A stretch of 64,000 nt of DNA from Sphingomonas sp. (GTDB taxonomy: Bacteria; Pseudomonadota; Alphaproteobacteria; Sphingomonadales; Sphingomonadaceae): contig NZ_JAFKMA010000003.1 of NCBI RefSeq assembly GCF_017304635.1, positions 375,585-439,584 of the forward strand, written 5' to 3'. Below are positions 25,009 through 34,017 of the stretch, in pieces (position 1 is the first letter of the stretch; each line of letters begins with the position of its first letter). The notes beneath the pieces were generated by a model that saw nothing but the letters and a program-made list of their open reading frames with translations, was not told the DNA's origin and searched no databases. Made by a program: the position numbers and the translations under genes.

Positions 25009-25970
25009 TTGTAGATCAACGTCCCGCCGGCATCGCCGCGCATGGCGCGCCACATATAGCGCAGGGCCCCCGCCAATTCGGCGAAATGGGCGACCGCCGC
25101 CAGCGTCGCATGCCGCACGCCGACGCGGCCCGACCAGCGCGCGATCTGGAGCAGGTTGACGCCCGGCCACAGCAGGATCGCGAGCGGATGCACGGCGATG
25201 GCGAGAGCGATGCTGACCAGCGGCAGCGCGGCGCCCCAGCCGAACGCCCGGCTTAGCTCGCGATTGTAGAGCGGCTGGCCCTGCCCGCGTGTCGCCCGCC
25301 ACGCCTGGGCATAGCCGAACCCGCTGCGCACGCCGCGCCGCCACCACTGGCTGAACCTGAATGTCGCGGCGTCGTGGATCGTCATCGGCGCGTCGAGCCG
25401 CATGATCCGCCACCGTGTGGCGCGCAGGCGGCTGCACAGCTCCGGCTCCTCACCGGCGATCATCCGGGCGTCGAAGCCCCCCACGGCGCGATAGGCATCG
25501 GCCCGCATCATCGCGTCGCCGCCGCACGAATCGGTCTCGCCCGCCGGCTGCCGCCACTCGTAATCGGCGAGCGCGTTGTAGAACGACGCTTCCGGATGCC
25601 GCTCCCGCCGCCGCCCGCCGACCGCGGCGAAGTCGGGATGCGCGGCCAGGAAATCAGCCGCCGTCGTCAGCCAGCCTGCCTCCAGCTCGCAATCGCCGTC
25701 GACGAACATCACCAGCGACGTCTCCGGGTGCCGGTCGAACAGCAACGCCGCGCCTTCCGTCCGCGCCCGCGCCGCGGTGAACGGTCGCGCCAGGTCGAGC
25801 GGCAGGACGATGGCGCCGGCGGCGCGTGCCGCCTCCGGGCTGCCGTCGGTCGAGGCGCTGTCGACATAGACCACCGGCACGCCGCCGCCGATCGAGGCGA
25901 GGCAGCGTTTCAGCCGCTCGCCCTCGTTGCGGCCGATCGCGACGACGCCGATGGCGGGCACGTCAGCCAT
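25005..25970 (-). CDS. Glycosyltransferase family 2
   Basis: A 321-residue inverting GT2 enzyme. AIGVVAIGRNEGERLKRCLAS and VVYVDSASTDGSPEAARAAG are the nucleotide-binding GT-A start; the DxD-like metal motif is VMFVDGDCEL; EPELCSRLRATRWRI is the ED-x motif region. Two weak membrane helices near the C-terminus (ALPLVSIALAIAVHPLAILLW) suggest membrane attachment. Overlaps the flippase gene at its start by 8 nt and the GT4 gene at its end by 4 nt. Confidence 0.9.
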   Translation of the reverse strand: MADVPAIGVVAIGRNEGERLKRCLASIGGGVPVVYVDSASTDGSPEAARAAGAIVLPLDLARPFTAARARTEGAALLFDRHPETSLVMFVDGDCELEAGWLTTAADFLAAHPDFAAVGGRRRERHPEASFYNALADYEWRQPAGETDSCGGDAMMRADAYRAVGGFDARMIAGEEPELCSRLRATRWRIMRLDAPMTIHDAATFRFSQWWRRGVRSGFGYAQAWRATRGQGQPLYNRELSRAFGWGAALPLVSIALAIAVHPLAILLWPGVNLLQIARWSGRVGVRHATLAAVAHFAELAGALRYMWRAMRGDAGGTLIYK

Positions 25971-27459
25971 GCACCGCCGCCCCCAGCGCCCACCATTGCT
26001 GGAAGGTCGGCACCAGCCCGACCGCCCCCAGCGCGAACTTAAGTGCCACCGCCAGCACCGCGATGCCGACCGTGATCGCCACGTCGTCGCGGACCGACGC
26101 CAGGCTCTCCGCCCGCAGCGCCAGCGCCAGCGCCAGCCAGCGCCCGATCTCGCCGAACATCAGCACGATCAGCCCGGCGAACACGCCGTAATGCGGCACG
26201 AACAGCGGCAGGCCGACGATCAGGATGGCGAACTTGGCGACGTTGCCGGCGGCACTCGCGCGCGGCTTGTCGAGCCCGAACAGCGTCGCCTCGCCGAACG
26301 CGCCGAGCACCGCGAACCATGCGCTCGCCAGCAGCACCGGCAGCATGAACGCAGCTTCGTGATAGCGCTTGTCGTAGAGGAACAGGATCAGCCGGTCGGA
26401 CACCGCCAGCGACACCGCCAGCGCGACGCCGATCGCCGCCAGCGCCAGCCGCCGCTTGCGCTGGAACGTCGCCGACACCTCGCCGCGCTTGTGCCGCAGC
26501 TCGACGATCTTGGGGAAGACCAGGAACGATCCGAACCGCTGCGCCAGCGCGTTGAGCATGTCGGAAAAGGTGCGGCTGACGCCGTACACGCCGACCAGCG
26601 CCAGTGGCAGCACCGCGCTGAAATAGATCTTGTCGGTGCTCATCGCCGCGAAATAGATCGCCGTCGACAGGAACACCCATTTGCCGAAATGGAAGATCTC
26701 CGACGAATATTCGGGATGCCAGGTCAGCCGCGGCAGACGGAACGGCGCGAAGCAATAGGTCAGGACGGTCGACACCAGCGAGCTGAAGAACAATCCCCAG
26801 ACCAGCGCCCAGACGTTCCCCCACCACCAGGCGAGCCCGATCGTGATCGCCGATTGCAGCACGGTGCACGCCATGTCGTATACGCCGCGCTGGCCGACGC
26901 GCATGTCGCGCTGCATCACGAAGATGTCGGGCGATTGCAGGCCGGTGAAGATGAACGTGACGCCGACCACCGCGACGATCGGCGCTAGGTCGGGGTTGCC
27001 GTAGGCGCGCGACAGCGGCACCGCCGCCAGCAGCGCGAGCACCATCAGCGCGACGCCGCGCAGGAACTGCACCGTGAACGCCGTGTCCAGGAACGTCTGG
27101 TCGTGGGCGTGCGGGCTGCGCACCACGCTTTGCCCGATGCCCAGGTCGGACAGCAATTCGGTGCCCGTGCGGAAGGTGTTGATGAGCACCATCACACCGA
27201 ACATCTCCGGCGCGAGCAGGCGGGCGAGGACGATGTTGGTCAGCAGGCGCAGCATCTGCTGCACCCCGAACGGCAGGGTCAGCCAGATCGCGCGCCGCGC
27301 CATCGGATCGCGCAGCGCCGCCGCCGCCACGTTGCGCGGGCGCAAGCGGCGGTCGGGCGGCGGCGGCAGCGTCGCGGCGTCCGTGTCGAGCAGCGGACCG
27401 CCGGCGCTCAAGGCGTCATTCGTCGGCGTGCGAGGATCGCGCGCCTGGGACGGGGTCAT
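25963..27459 (-). CDS. Polysaccharide flippase (Wzx/MviN-like, oligosaccharidyl-lipid)
   Basis: A 498-residue protein with about 12 predicted transmembrane helices of the MOP (polysaccharide transporter) superfamily. RRAIWLTLPFGVQQMLRLLTNIVLARLLAPEMFGVMVLINTF is the typical first helix pair; LGIGQSVVRSPHAHDQTFLDTAFTVQFLRG follows the family pattern. It would flip the undecaprenyl-linked EPS repeat from cytoplasm to periplasm. A charged, Pro-rich 55-residue N-terminal tail precedes the first helix. ATG at 27459 overlaps the methyltransferase stop by 4 nt; the longer open frame upstream is out of frame with that gene. Confidence 0.92.
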   Translation of the reverse strand: MTPSQARDPRTPTNDALSAGGPLLDTDAATLPPPPDRRLRPRNVAAAALRDPMARRAIWLTLPFGVQQMLRLLTNIVLARLLAPEMFGVMVLINTFRTGTELLSDLGIGQSVVRSPHAHDQTFLDTAFTVQFLRGVALMVLALLAAVPLSRAYGNPDLAPIVAVVGVTFIFTGLQSPDIFVMQRDMRVGQRGVYDMACTVLQSAITIGLAWWWGNVWALVWGLFFSSLVSTVLTYCFAPFRLPRLTWHPEYSSEIFHFGKWVFLSTAIYFAAMSTDKIYFSAVLPLALVGVYGVSRTFSDMLNALAQRFGSFLVFPKIVELRHKRGEVSATFQRKRRLALAAIGVALAVSLAVSDRLILFLYDKRYHEAAFMLPVLLASAWFAVLGAFGEATLFGLDKPRASAAGNVAKFAILIVGLPLFVPHYGVFAGLIVLMFGEIGRWLALALALRAESLASVRDDVAITVGIAVLAVALKFALGAVGLVPTFQQWWALGAAVHG

Positions 27460-28154
27460 TTGTAAGCCTTGATATACGCGTAGCTCGACAGGCTGGTCCA
27501 TTCGCGACGCGCCGCCAGGTCCGAGAACCAGCGGTGGACGCTGCGCAGGACCGGAATTTTCTCGTAGTAGAAATGGCCGTAGAAGTTGCGAATCTCGACC
27601 TTCTTGTACCCGATCTCGGTCAGCTTGCGCGCCATCTTGTCGGGATTGCCATAGCACATCGAGTAATAAGCCGGAAACTTCGGGTTGATCGCGCGGCGCG
27701 GCGCGAACTTCGCCAGCACCCAGCTGGTCAGCCGTTCTGGCAGGAACTTGTTGATGACGAACGGCACCGCATACAGCGTCGGGATCAGGTGGAACGCCGC
27801 CCCGCCTTCCCGCAGCACCTGATAGACGTTGCGGTGCATCGCCTCGCCGTCCGCCACGTGCTCGGCCAGGAAGCGCGAGAACACGACGTCATACTGGTCG
27901 CGGAAGTTGCTCGCGTCGCCGCTGACGTCGAAACGCGCCGCGTCATAGCCTTCGGGCAGCAGCGCCAGTTCCTCCGCGCTGATGTCGTTGACCGTGTACG
28001 AGCGGATCGACGACGGCATCTCCTCCAATGTGAAGGACGGCCGTCGTCCGGCGCCCAGTTCGAGGACGCCGGCATGCGGATACGACGCGACGATGCCTTT
28101 CAGGACATCGCCATAGCCGAGCATCCCGGTTTCCCAGCTCTTTTCGACTTCCAT
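27456..28154 (-). CDS. Class I SAM-dependent methyltransferase
   Basis: A 232-residue protein. GVLELGAGRRPSFTLEEM is the SAM-binding motif I, YDAARFDVSGD the acidic motif II position, and DVVFSRFLAEHVADGEAMHRNVYQVLREGGAAFHLIPTLYA the motif III/post-III part. No signal peptide or membrane segment, so it acts in the cytoplasm. Being inside the EPS operon, it may methylate a sugar or cap a chain, but the acceptor is unknown. The gap of 81 nt to the polymerase/ligase gene upstream is the largest inside this part of the operon. Confidence 0.85.
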   Translation of the reverse strand: MEVEKSWETGMLGYGDVLKGIVASYPHAGVLELGAGRRPSFTLEEMPSSIRSYTVNDISAEELALLPEGYDAARFDVSGDASNFRDQYDVVFSRFLAEHVADGEAMHRNVYQVLREGGAAFHLIPTLYAVPFVINKFLPERLTSWVLAKFAPRRAINPKFPAYYSMCYGNPDKMARKLTEIGYKKVEIRNFYGHFYYEKIPVLRSVHRWFSDLAARREWTSLSSYAYIKAYK

Positions 28155-28235
28155 GTTACTCTCGGCCCCCTGGTGAGAAAGGTTGCGTCCCCCCGAACGC
28201 CGAATGTCGCCCCGTGTGCATAATCATGATCCCTG

Positions 28236-29591
28236 TCAACGCGCGCGCCGGCCGGCCACAGCCAGCCCCGGCGTCAGGCGAGGCGCCGGCGCCCGCTGTG
28301 GCGCAGGTCGCGCGTTCTTGCGATAGCGTTCACCACGAATCTGCGACGCGATGATCGCCAGGTTGAGGAACACCATCGCTAGCACGTTGTACGTCACCAC
28401 CGCGAACTCGAAATTGTTGTGGACGATGTTGACGCCCATCGCGACCGCCGAGCCCAGCGCCATCTCGCCGGCGAAGCCCTGGCGGCGCGAAAAGGCCAGC
28501 CGCAGGCCGGCGAGCAACGGCACCACCAGCATCAGGATCAGCGCCAGCTCGCCCAGCCAGCCCGTTTCGGCGCGCGTCAGCAGATAGGCATTGTGCACCG
28601 GCGCGGAGCGGTTGGCGAAGTTCCACGCGACGCCCGCGCGATCGGCATAGCCCTTGGTATTGGCGGTCGGCACGTAGAGGTTGGCGCCGACCCCGAACGG
28701 GTGGTCGCTCGCCATCGCCGTCGCGGCACGTTCGAACGCCGGGCGCTGGTCGTCCTGCGCGGTGATCGAGTTCGACCCGAAGCGATCCTTCAGCGTCAGC
28801 GCGGCGAGCGGGGCGGCGATCGCCAGGGCCAGCATGCCGAGACCGACCACCTTGCCCTTGACCGGCGTGTAGCCCCGGATCAGCGACAACAGCATCAGCA
28901 CGACGACCCCGCCGCCCGAAATCGCCATCGCGCCGCGCGATCCGCCGCCCGCGATCACGATCAGGCCCGCGCCGATCCCCGCCACGATCAGCTTGCGCCG
29001 GTCCCCGGCCAGCAGCGCGGCGAGCAGCGGCAGCAGCGCCAGTTCGGTCATCATGCCCAGCGAGTTCTGGTGGAACATCGTGCCGGTCGCCTGGACCATG
29101 CCGTGCGCCTTCTGCTGAATGACGTAGCTCGCTTGCAGCATCAGCCCGAGCGACAGGCCGGTCAGCAACCCTCCGCGCAGGTCGTCGCGGTGAATTTCGC
29201 TCGCCAGGGCCGCGAACAGCAACGTCATTCGCGCGAACTGCCAGCAGACGAAGAACGTCGCCATCGGCACCGACGCCGGCACCAGCGACATGGTGACGGC
29301 CGCGCCGTAGAAGGCGATCACCCCCCATAACGGCACGCGGCCGGGCAAGCGCGGGCGCGTCAGGATCAGCGCGAGCGACAGCGAATCGATCGGCGAGATT
29401 TCCATCCCGCGGACGGTCCCGGTCCACAACGGCCAGGCGATGATCGCGCCATCGATGCGCAGCGTGTCGCCCAGGAACAGCATCAGGCCGATCGCCGTGA
29501 ACGCCAGCCCGCGCTTGTGCGGATGCGACCGCAGCATCGACATGAACGCCGGCAGGCTGACGAGGATGACGGCAAGGACGACGAAGCGCAT
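28236..29591 (-). CDS. O-antigen ligase/polymerase-like membrane protein (Wzy/WaaL type)
   Basis: A 451-residue polytopic membrane protein with about 11 helices and a long periplasmic loop near the C-terminal third (DRFGSNSITAQDDQRPAFERAATAMASDHPFGVGANLYVPT). This loop holds the PFGVGAN / VHNAYLLTRAETGWLGEL pattern of the Wzy_C (O-antigen ligase) domain; in it the H in APVHNAYLL is the conserved residue. In this context it is the candidate EPS polymerase. Start ATG at 29591 is chosen; the frame is open to a TTG at 29618. A 63-nt gap lies to the priming transferase gene upstream. Confidence 0.88.
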   Translation of the reverse strand: MRFVVLAVILVSLPAFMSMLRSHPHKRGLAFTAIGLMLFLGDTLRIDGAIIAWPLWTGTVRGMEISPIDSLSLALILTRPRLPGRVPLWGVIAFYGAAVTMSLVPASVPMATFFVCWQFARMTLLFAALASEIHRDDLRGGLLTGLSLGLMLQASYVIQQKAHGMVQATGTMFHQNSLGMMTELALLPLLAALLAGDRRKLIVAGIGAGLIVIAGGGSRGAMAISGGGVVVLMLLSLIRGYTPVKGKVVGLGMLALAIAAPLAALTLKDRFGSNSITAQDDQRPAFERAATAMASDHPFGVGANLYVPTANTKGYADRAGVAWNFANRSAPVHNAYLLTRAETGWLGELALILMLVVPLLAGLRLAFSRRQGFAGEMALGSAVAMGVNIVHNNFEFAVVTYNVLAMVFLNLAIIASQIRGERYRKNARPAPQRAPAPRLTPGLAVAGRRAR

Positions 29592-29654
29592 GGCTAGCGG
29601 CCCACCCCATCGGCGCAACGCCGAGCGGCCGGGCGACTCGCCGCGGCCGCCGCC

Positions 29655-31022
29655 TCAATACGCATTGTCATGGCTGATGACCTTTACCGTGGCGAACAGG
29701 ATAACAAGATCGCGCCAGAAGCTCCAGTTCTGTAGATATTCCAGGTCGCTGCGCAACCGAGCCTCGAGATCCTCGGGCCGTTCGGTGTTGCCGCGGAAGC
29801 CGCGCACCTGGGCGAGGCCGGTGATGCCCGGCTTCGACGCGTGGCGCATCCAGTAATGCTGCGATACTTCCCAGAACAACTGGTCGCCGGCGGTCGACGC
29901 GGTGGCGTGCGGCCGCGGGCCGACCAGGCTCATGTTGCCGATCAGCACGTTGAACAGCTGCGGCAGTTCGTCGATGCTGGTCGCGCGGATGAAACGGCCG
30001 ACGCGCGTCACGCGCTTGTCGCCGCGGCTGGCCGAGACCTTGCCGTCATGGTCGGTCTTGTCGGTGCTCATCGAGCGGAACTTGTAGATCCTGAACGGCC
30101 GGTTGCTGCGGCCGATCCGGGTCTGCGCGAACAGGGCCGGGCCCGGCGAATCGAGCCGAATCGCAATCGCGACGACGATCAGCAACGGCGCCAGGAAGAT
30201 CAGGATCGGGATCGTCAGCGCCAGGTCGAACGCCCGCTTCTGCGCGCGGCTGGCGAGGCTGAGCGGGCCGAGCGACAGGATCAGCGTGTCGGCATTGCCG
30301 AAATGCCCGAGCCCGACCGCGCCGTGGATCGCCTGGGTCGGCACCAGCAATTCGGCGGCGACGCCGGTCGCCTTGAGTGCGGTGACCCACGCATCGCGAT
30401 ACGTCTCGCTCACATCCAGAAACACGCGGTCATAGGGTTCGACCAGCTCGCCGAGCCGCGCATTGCTGTCGGGCTGCGCCAGATCGGGCAGGATACCGTG
30501 TGCCTGAGCGTCGATCACGTCGCACCCCGGCACGATCTCGATCGGCTTGCCCTCGACGATCAACAGGTTACGCTCGACCGCATCCCCCATCCGCCACCGA
30601 ATGAACGCCGATACCAATGCGCGCCCGGTCAGGATGAAGGCGCCCGACAGGAACACCGCATAGACCAGAGCGAGACGCGAAATGACCGAGCTGACCTGCG
30701 CGAAGAAGGCGAAGGTCAACATGATGATCGCGGTCGCACCGAGCGCCGCCAGCGTCGCCCGCGCGGCCTCGTTGAAATCGGTCAGGCAGCGAACGCTGTA
30801 CGCGCCGCAGATCAGCGCGAAGACGGTATAGGCCGGCAACAGTCCGTAGAGCAGCGAGACGCCGCCGATCTCCAGCCCGTGCGGGCCTTTCAGATAATCG
30901 CCCAGCAGGAACCCTGCGACGATCGACACCAGATCGAGGATCCAGCAGGCGGCATACAGCCGCGTCCGCTGCTGTTCCATCGACAGGCGGTTCGATGTGA
31001 GCAAGGCCTTGGTTGCCGTCAT
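29655..31022 (-). CDS. Priming sugar-phosphate transferase of EPS synthesis (bacterial sugar transferase)
   Basis: A 455-residue polyprenyl-phosphate sugar-1-phosphate transferase of the WbaP/ExoY type. Four N-terminal helices and a cytoplasmic domain precede the catalytic part: [90 protein letters not shown] and [16 protein letters not shown] are the family motifs. It starts the lipid-linked EPS unit by loading the first sugar phosphate on undecaprenyl phosphate. Two starts compete: ATG at 31022, and a TTG two codons earlier (31028) that has a better spaced GGGA. The 182-nt gap upstream may hold an internal promoter. Confidence 0.92.
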   Translation of the reverse strand: MTATKALLTSNRLSMEQQRTRLYAACWILDLVSIVAGFLLGDYLKGPHGLEIGGVSLLYGLLPAYTVFALICGAYSVRCLTDFNEAARATLAALGATAIIMLTFAFFAQVSSVISRLALVYAVFLSGAFILTGRALVSAFIRWRMGDAVERNLLIVEGKPIEIVPGCDVIDAQAHGILPDLAQPDSNARLGELVEPYDRVFLDVSETYRDAWVTALKATGVAAELLVPTQAIHGAVGLGHFGNADTLILSLGPLSLASRAQKRAFDLALTIPILIFLAPLLIVVAIAIRLDSPGPALFAQTRIGRSNRPFRIYKFRSMSTDKTDHDGKVSASRGDKRVTRVGRFIRATSIDELPQLFNVLIGNMSLVGPRPHATASTAGDQLFWEVSQHYWMRHASKPGITGLAQVRGFRGNTERPEDLEARLRSDLEYLQNWSFWRDLVILFATVKVISHDNAY

Positions 31023-31204
31023 GTCCAAAAGGAACGTCCCGCCCTGTGATTGCCGTGCGCCTGCCCCTGGCGCGCGGCATGCCCCAACTCCCCGCCGTCC
31101 GCAAACGCAACCTCGCAGGATTCGGCGGAAATTAGCCGTTCTTGTGTTACGATTTCTCTACGACGCGCGCTCGGGTCCTGAATCGGGACGTTGCCGCGCC
31201 GCGG

Positions 31205-32281
31205 TCATCGGCTCGATCCTACCCAGGTCGCGGCGGCCAGCCCGCTTCGCTCGACCTTGCGCCGCCACCGATTGAGCGGACGCTCGACCAGCCGATGCAT
31301 CGCGATCGCATAGACGAAGGCCAGCGCGATCGCGATCACCTTGCGCGCGACAGCGTGGCCGCCGTCGGCGGGGACCAGCATCGCGATCAGCCCGCTATGG
31401 ACGAGATAGAGCGTGTACGACAGGATCGCGATCTGTCCAGTGACGGGGTTGTTGAACAACTTGCTCGCCCAGCCGCGCTCACGGATCAGCGTGTTGAACA
31501 GCACCATCAGCCCGAGGCCCTGGACCGTGTAGCGGTACGTCTGGCGGAACGCGTCGTCGCGGATGACGAAGGTCGGCAGCAGCAGCGCCGCGGCCATCAG
31601 ATAGCCCGTCGTCCCGCGCGAGACGACGTCGCCGCGATCGGCGACCGGGTTGTTCCACAATGCGAGGATCGACCCGAACAGGATCGAATCGATCCGCGTA
31701 TGAGTCCAGAAATTGACCTGCGAGAAGTCGGCCAGGCGATGCACTTCCCACAGCCGTACCACCAACACGACGCCGCACAGCGCCAGGAAGATCGCCGCGC
31801 ACTGCGCAAAGCTGAACCGCCGCGCGAGCAGGCCGAGCAACAGCGGGAAGGCGAGATAGAAATGCTCCTCGACCGCCAGCGACCACAGCCCGATCGGCGT
31901 CCCGCTGATCGGGAGGTAATTGGACAGGAACGCGAAGTCGACCGGCAGCGCATGCCAGTTCAGCGGGTGGAGCAACCCCACCGCCGACAGCACCATAAAG
32001 AACGCGATGGTCAGATACATCGGCGGCAGGATGCGCACGATGCGGCGCAGGTAGAACCGCCCGAGATCGATGCGGCCGTGCGCCTCGATCTCCTGCCGCA
32101 GCAGCGTGGTGATGAGATAGCCGCTGAGGAAGAAGAACAACGTCACGCCGAACTGGCCGGGGACGATCTGTTGCAGGCCGAGATGCGAGCACATGACGAT
32201 GACGATCGCCAGCGCGCGCAGCCCGTCGAGCGCGGGGATTTTCGCGTGGTGCCGCGTTACGTCATCCGTGAGAAGTGTCAC
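31205..32281 (-). CDS. Acyltransferase family 3 membrane protein
   Basis: A 358-residue polytopic membrane protein of the acyltransferase-3 family (OafA/NodX-like). IPALDGLRALAIVIVMCSHLGL is the diagnostic first helix with the conserved His; FFFLSGYLITTLLRQEIEAHGRIDLGRFYLRRIVRILPPMYL and WSLAVEEHFYLAFPLLL are the other hallmark blocks. About ten helices. Likely O-acetylates a sugar of the EPS, in addition to the MBOAT system at 12835-15586. The start appears to be GTG at 32281; a 93-nt gap containing a hairpin lies between it and epsD-like gene. Confidence 0.93.
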   Translation of the reverse strand: MTLLTDDVTRHHAKIPALDGLRALAIVIVMCSHLGLQQIVPGQFGVTLFFFLSGYLITTLLRQEIEAHGRIDLGRFYLRRIVRILPPMYLTIAFFMVLSAVGLLHPLNWHALPVDFAFLSNYLPISGTPIGLWSLAVEEHFYLAFPLLLGLLARRFSFAQCAAIFLALCGVVLVVRLWEVHRLADFSQVNFWTHTRIDSILFGSILALWNNPVADRGDVVSRGTTGYLMAAALLLPTFVIRDDAFRQTYRYTVQGLGLMVLFNTLIRERGWASKLFNNPVTGQIAILSYTLYLVHSGLIAMLVPADGGHAVARKVIAIALAFVYAIAMHRLVERPLNRWRRKVERSGLAAATWVGSSR

Positions 32282-32313
32282 GTCTGCCCCACCCGTTGCC
32301 GATCCGCCGCCTT

Positions 32314-32339
32314 CCTGTCCCGACCGGAGCCGGGACAGG
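32314..32339. repeat. Perfect 9-bp hairpin in the EPS operon
   Basis: CCTGTCCCG (32314-32322), loop of 8 nt, CGGGACAGG (32331-32339). It sits in the 93-nt gap between the EpsD gene and the acyltransferase gene. There is no T-run on the minus strand, so it is not a standard terminator; it may be a small dispersed palindrome or an mRNA-processing structure. Confidence 0.6.
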
Positions 32340-32374
32340 ATCGGCGTTCCCCTGCGGATCGATGTCGACCCGCC

Positions 32375-33268
32375 TTACTTGGCGGGCGTTCCGGTCGCCG
32401 CGGTGCCGGGCGCGCCGGCCGGGGCGCTGAAGCCCGGCTGGTACTGGATCTGCGCCTTGCCGCGCTCGGCGGTCAGGCGCTGCTGGAGCGCTTTGCCGAG
32501 CTCGTTGTTGCGCACCGCATTGGCCGCCAGCGGCCGCGCGACGTCGCCGGCGAGCGGCGCCGGCTTGGTACCGGTGATGACGCTGACGGTGATCTTACCC
32601 GGGGTCGGCACGACGAACGGTTCGCCCGCCGGCAGCTTGGTGATCTGGGTCAGCATCTGCGGCGGCACCATTGCCGAATCGACCTGGGTGTTCTGGCGCT
32701 GATACTTGATGCCCAGCTTGTCGAGAACCGCGATCACCGCCTCCATCGTGTGGGCGTTGGTCAGTTCCTTGACGTAATCGTCGCGCTTCGGCGTGTCGAA
32801 CTGCAACTGGTCGACGGCGAAGATGGTACGGCCGGCGAACATGTTCGAATTGTCCGAGATGAACTTGTCGACGTCGCCCGTTGCCGGGGTCTTGATACCG
32901 CCGGCGATCTTCTGCGCCAGCATCTGGACGAGCAGGGCGTCCTCGAGCTGCTTGCGCTTGACGATGAATTCGGGGCTCTGGTCGATGCCGTCCTGACGCG
33001 CCGCGCCCGCCAGCAGCTTGCGCTCGACGATCCGCTCGAGCGCCGCCTTCTGCAACGCCGCCTTGTCGGCATTGGCGCCGCCGGCCTGCATGTTGCCGAG
33101 TTCGGCATTGAGCTCGGTCTGCGTGATCTCGTCACCGTTGACGGTCGCGACGACTTGGCCGGTGGGCTTCGAGTGGCAGCCGGCGAGCAGCACGGCCGCC
33201 CCCATCGTCACCAGGATGCCGCGGCGGGAGCCGGTGGACAGCAACCGTCCGAGGGTAATACGAGTCAT
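32375..33268 (-). CDS. EpsD family peptidyl-prolyl cis-trans isomerase, lipoprotein
   Basis: A 297-residue predicted lipoprotein: lipobox AVLLAGC with Cys31, then a SurA/PrsA-like N-terminal chaperone region (VVATVNGDEITQTELNAELGNM, ALQKAALERIVERKLLAGAARQDGIDQSPEFIVKRKQLED). It matches the EpsD proteins encoded with exosortase in EPS loci, and probably assists folding or secretion in the periplasm. No rotamase core with catalytic residues was clearly identified by eye. Start: of two close ATGs (33274 and 33268), the second has AAGGAAA at correct spacing. The gene is separated from epsI by 47 nt. Confidence 0.88.
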   Translation of the reverse strand: MTRITLGRLLSTGSRRGILVTMGAAVLLAGCHSKPTGQVVATVNGDEITQTELNAELGNMQAGGANADKAALQKAALERIVERKLLAGAARQDGIDQSPEFIVKRKQLEDALLVQMLAQKIAGGIKTPATGDVDKFISDNSNMFAGRTIFAVDQLQFDTPKRDDYVKELTNAHTMEAVIAVLDKLGIKYQRQNTQVDSAMVPPQMLTQITKLPAGEPFVVPTPGKITVSVITGTKPAPLAGDVARPLAANAVRNNELGKALQQRLTAERGKAQIQYQPGFSAPAGAPGTAATGTPAK

Positions 33269-33315
33269 GGGCATTTTCCTTTCTAGGTCTCTCACGTGGC
33301 CGTCCCCGCGGCCGA

Positions 33316-34017
33316 TCATCCCAAGGGTCCGAACAAGATGCGACGCAGCGCCGGCGGCGATGCCTTGCGCAGTTCCTCGACGAACTTAACCATCACCGGA
33401 CGGCTGGCAATCATGTCGTCGCTGGGCATCGACACGCGCGCCAGCATGCCATCCGGGTTGATCCGCATCAGGTTGGCGCGCAGCACCGCCATGCGCTGTT
33501 CGGACCAGCGCAGCGGAAATTCGTCGCCGATCCGGGTCCAGTACAGCACTTGCTCGTCATGCTGGTTGCCGTCCGCCGAAAAGGCGTTGGCGGGCAACGG
33601 CGTGCGGCCGGGCAGCGGAATCTCGGTCTCCAGCGTCGGCGACAATTTGTAGCCTCCCGCCGGATAGCAGATTTCCGGGCGATGGATCTGCAGCACGCCG
33701 TCCTGATAATTCTTGTACGCGATCAAGAACATGATCGTCTGGCCGGCGGGATCGGTATACACCCGCGTGACCAGATTGTCGTAGAGGCGCGCCGACAACG
33801 CGTCGTCGGGGGGCAGGACGAGCCCGCTGCTCTGCTGGAACTTCCACGGCCCGATCGTGTCGGGGACCAGCGCCTTGAACTTGTCGTTGGCGATCGGCGA
33901 GACGTCGGGCACCGGGATGCGCGCCGCCGCTGCACCGGCCGCCACGACCATGGTGCCGCCGATCAGGAACGCGCGGCGATCGAGGCGCGGACCGCGGAAG
34001 GGTGTCGCGTCGTTCAT
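33316..34017 (-). CDS. EpsI family exosortase-associated protein
   Basis: A 233-residue protein with an EpsI domain. VLQIHRPEICYPAGGYKL and VTRVYTDPAGQTIMFLIAYKNYQDGVLQIHRPEICYP cover the diagnostic block; some exosortases are fused to this domain, but here it is a separate gene. The N-terminus has a twin-arginine-like signal (DRRAFLIGGTMVVAAGAAAA, RR at 14-15), so it is probably exported, possibly by Tat. ATG at 34017 overlaps the exosortase stop by 4 nt (ATGA). Function is needed for EPS in systems where tested, with mechanism unclear. Confidence 0.9.
   Translation of the reverse strand: MNDATPFRGPRLDRRAFLIGGTMVVAAGAAAARIPVPDVSPIANDKFKALVPDTIGPWKFQQSSGLVLPPDDALSARLYDNLVTRVYTDPAGQTIMFLIAYKNYQDGVLQIHRPEICYPAGGYKLSPTLETEIPLPGRTPLPANAFSADGNQHDEQVLYWTRIGDEFPLRWSEQRMAVLRANLMRINPDGMLARVSMPSDDMIASRPVMVKFVEELRKASPPALRRILFGPLG

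Noticed and set aside
31142-33286. 714-codon open frame on the plus strand over the acyltransferase and EpsD genes
   Set aside because: Antisense to two recognisable proteins; the Arg/Asp/Gln/His-rich translation is typical of a shadow frame.
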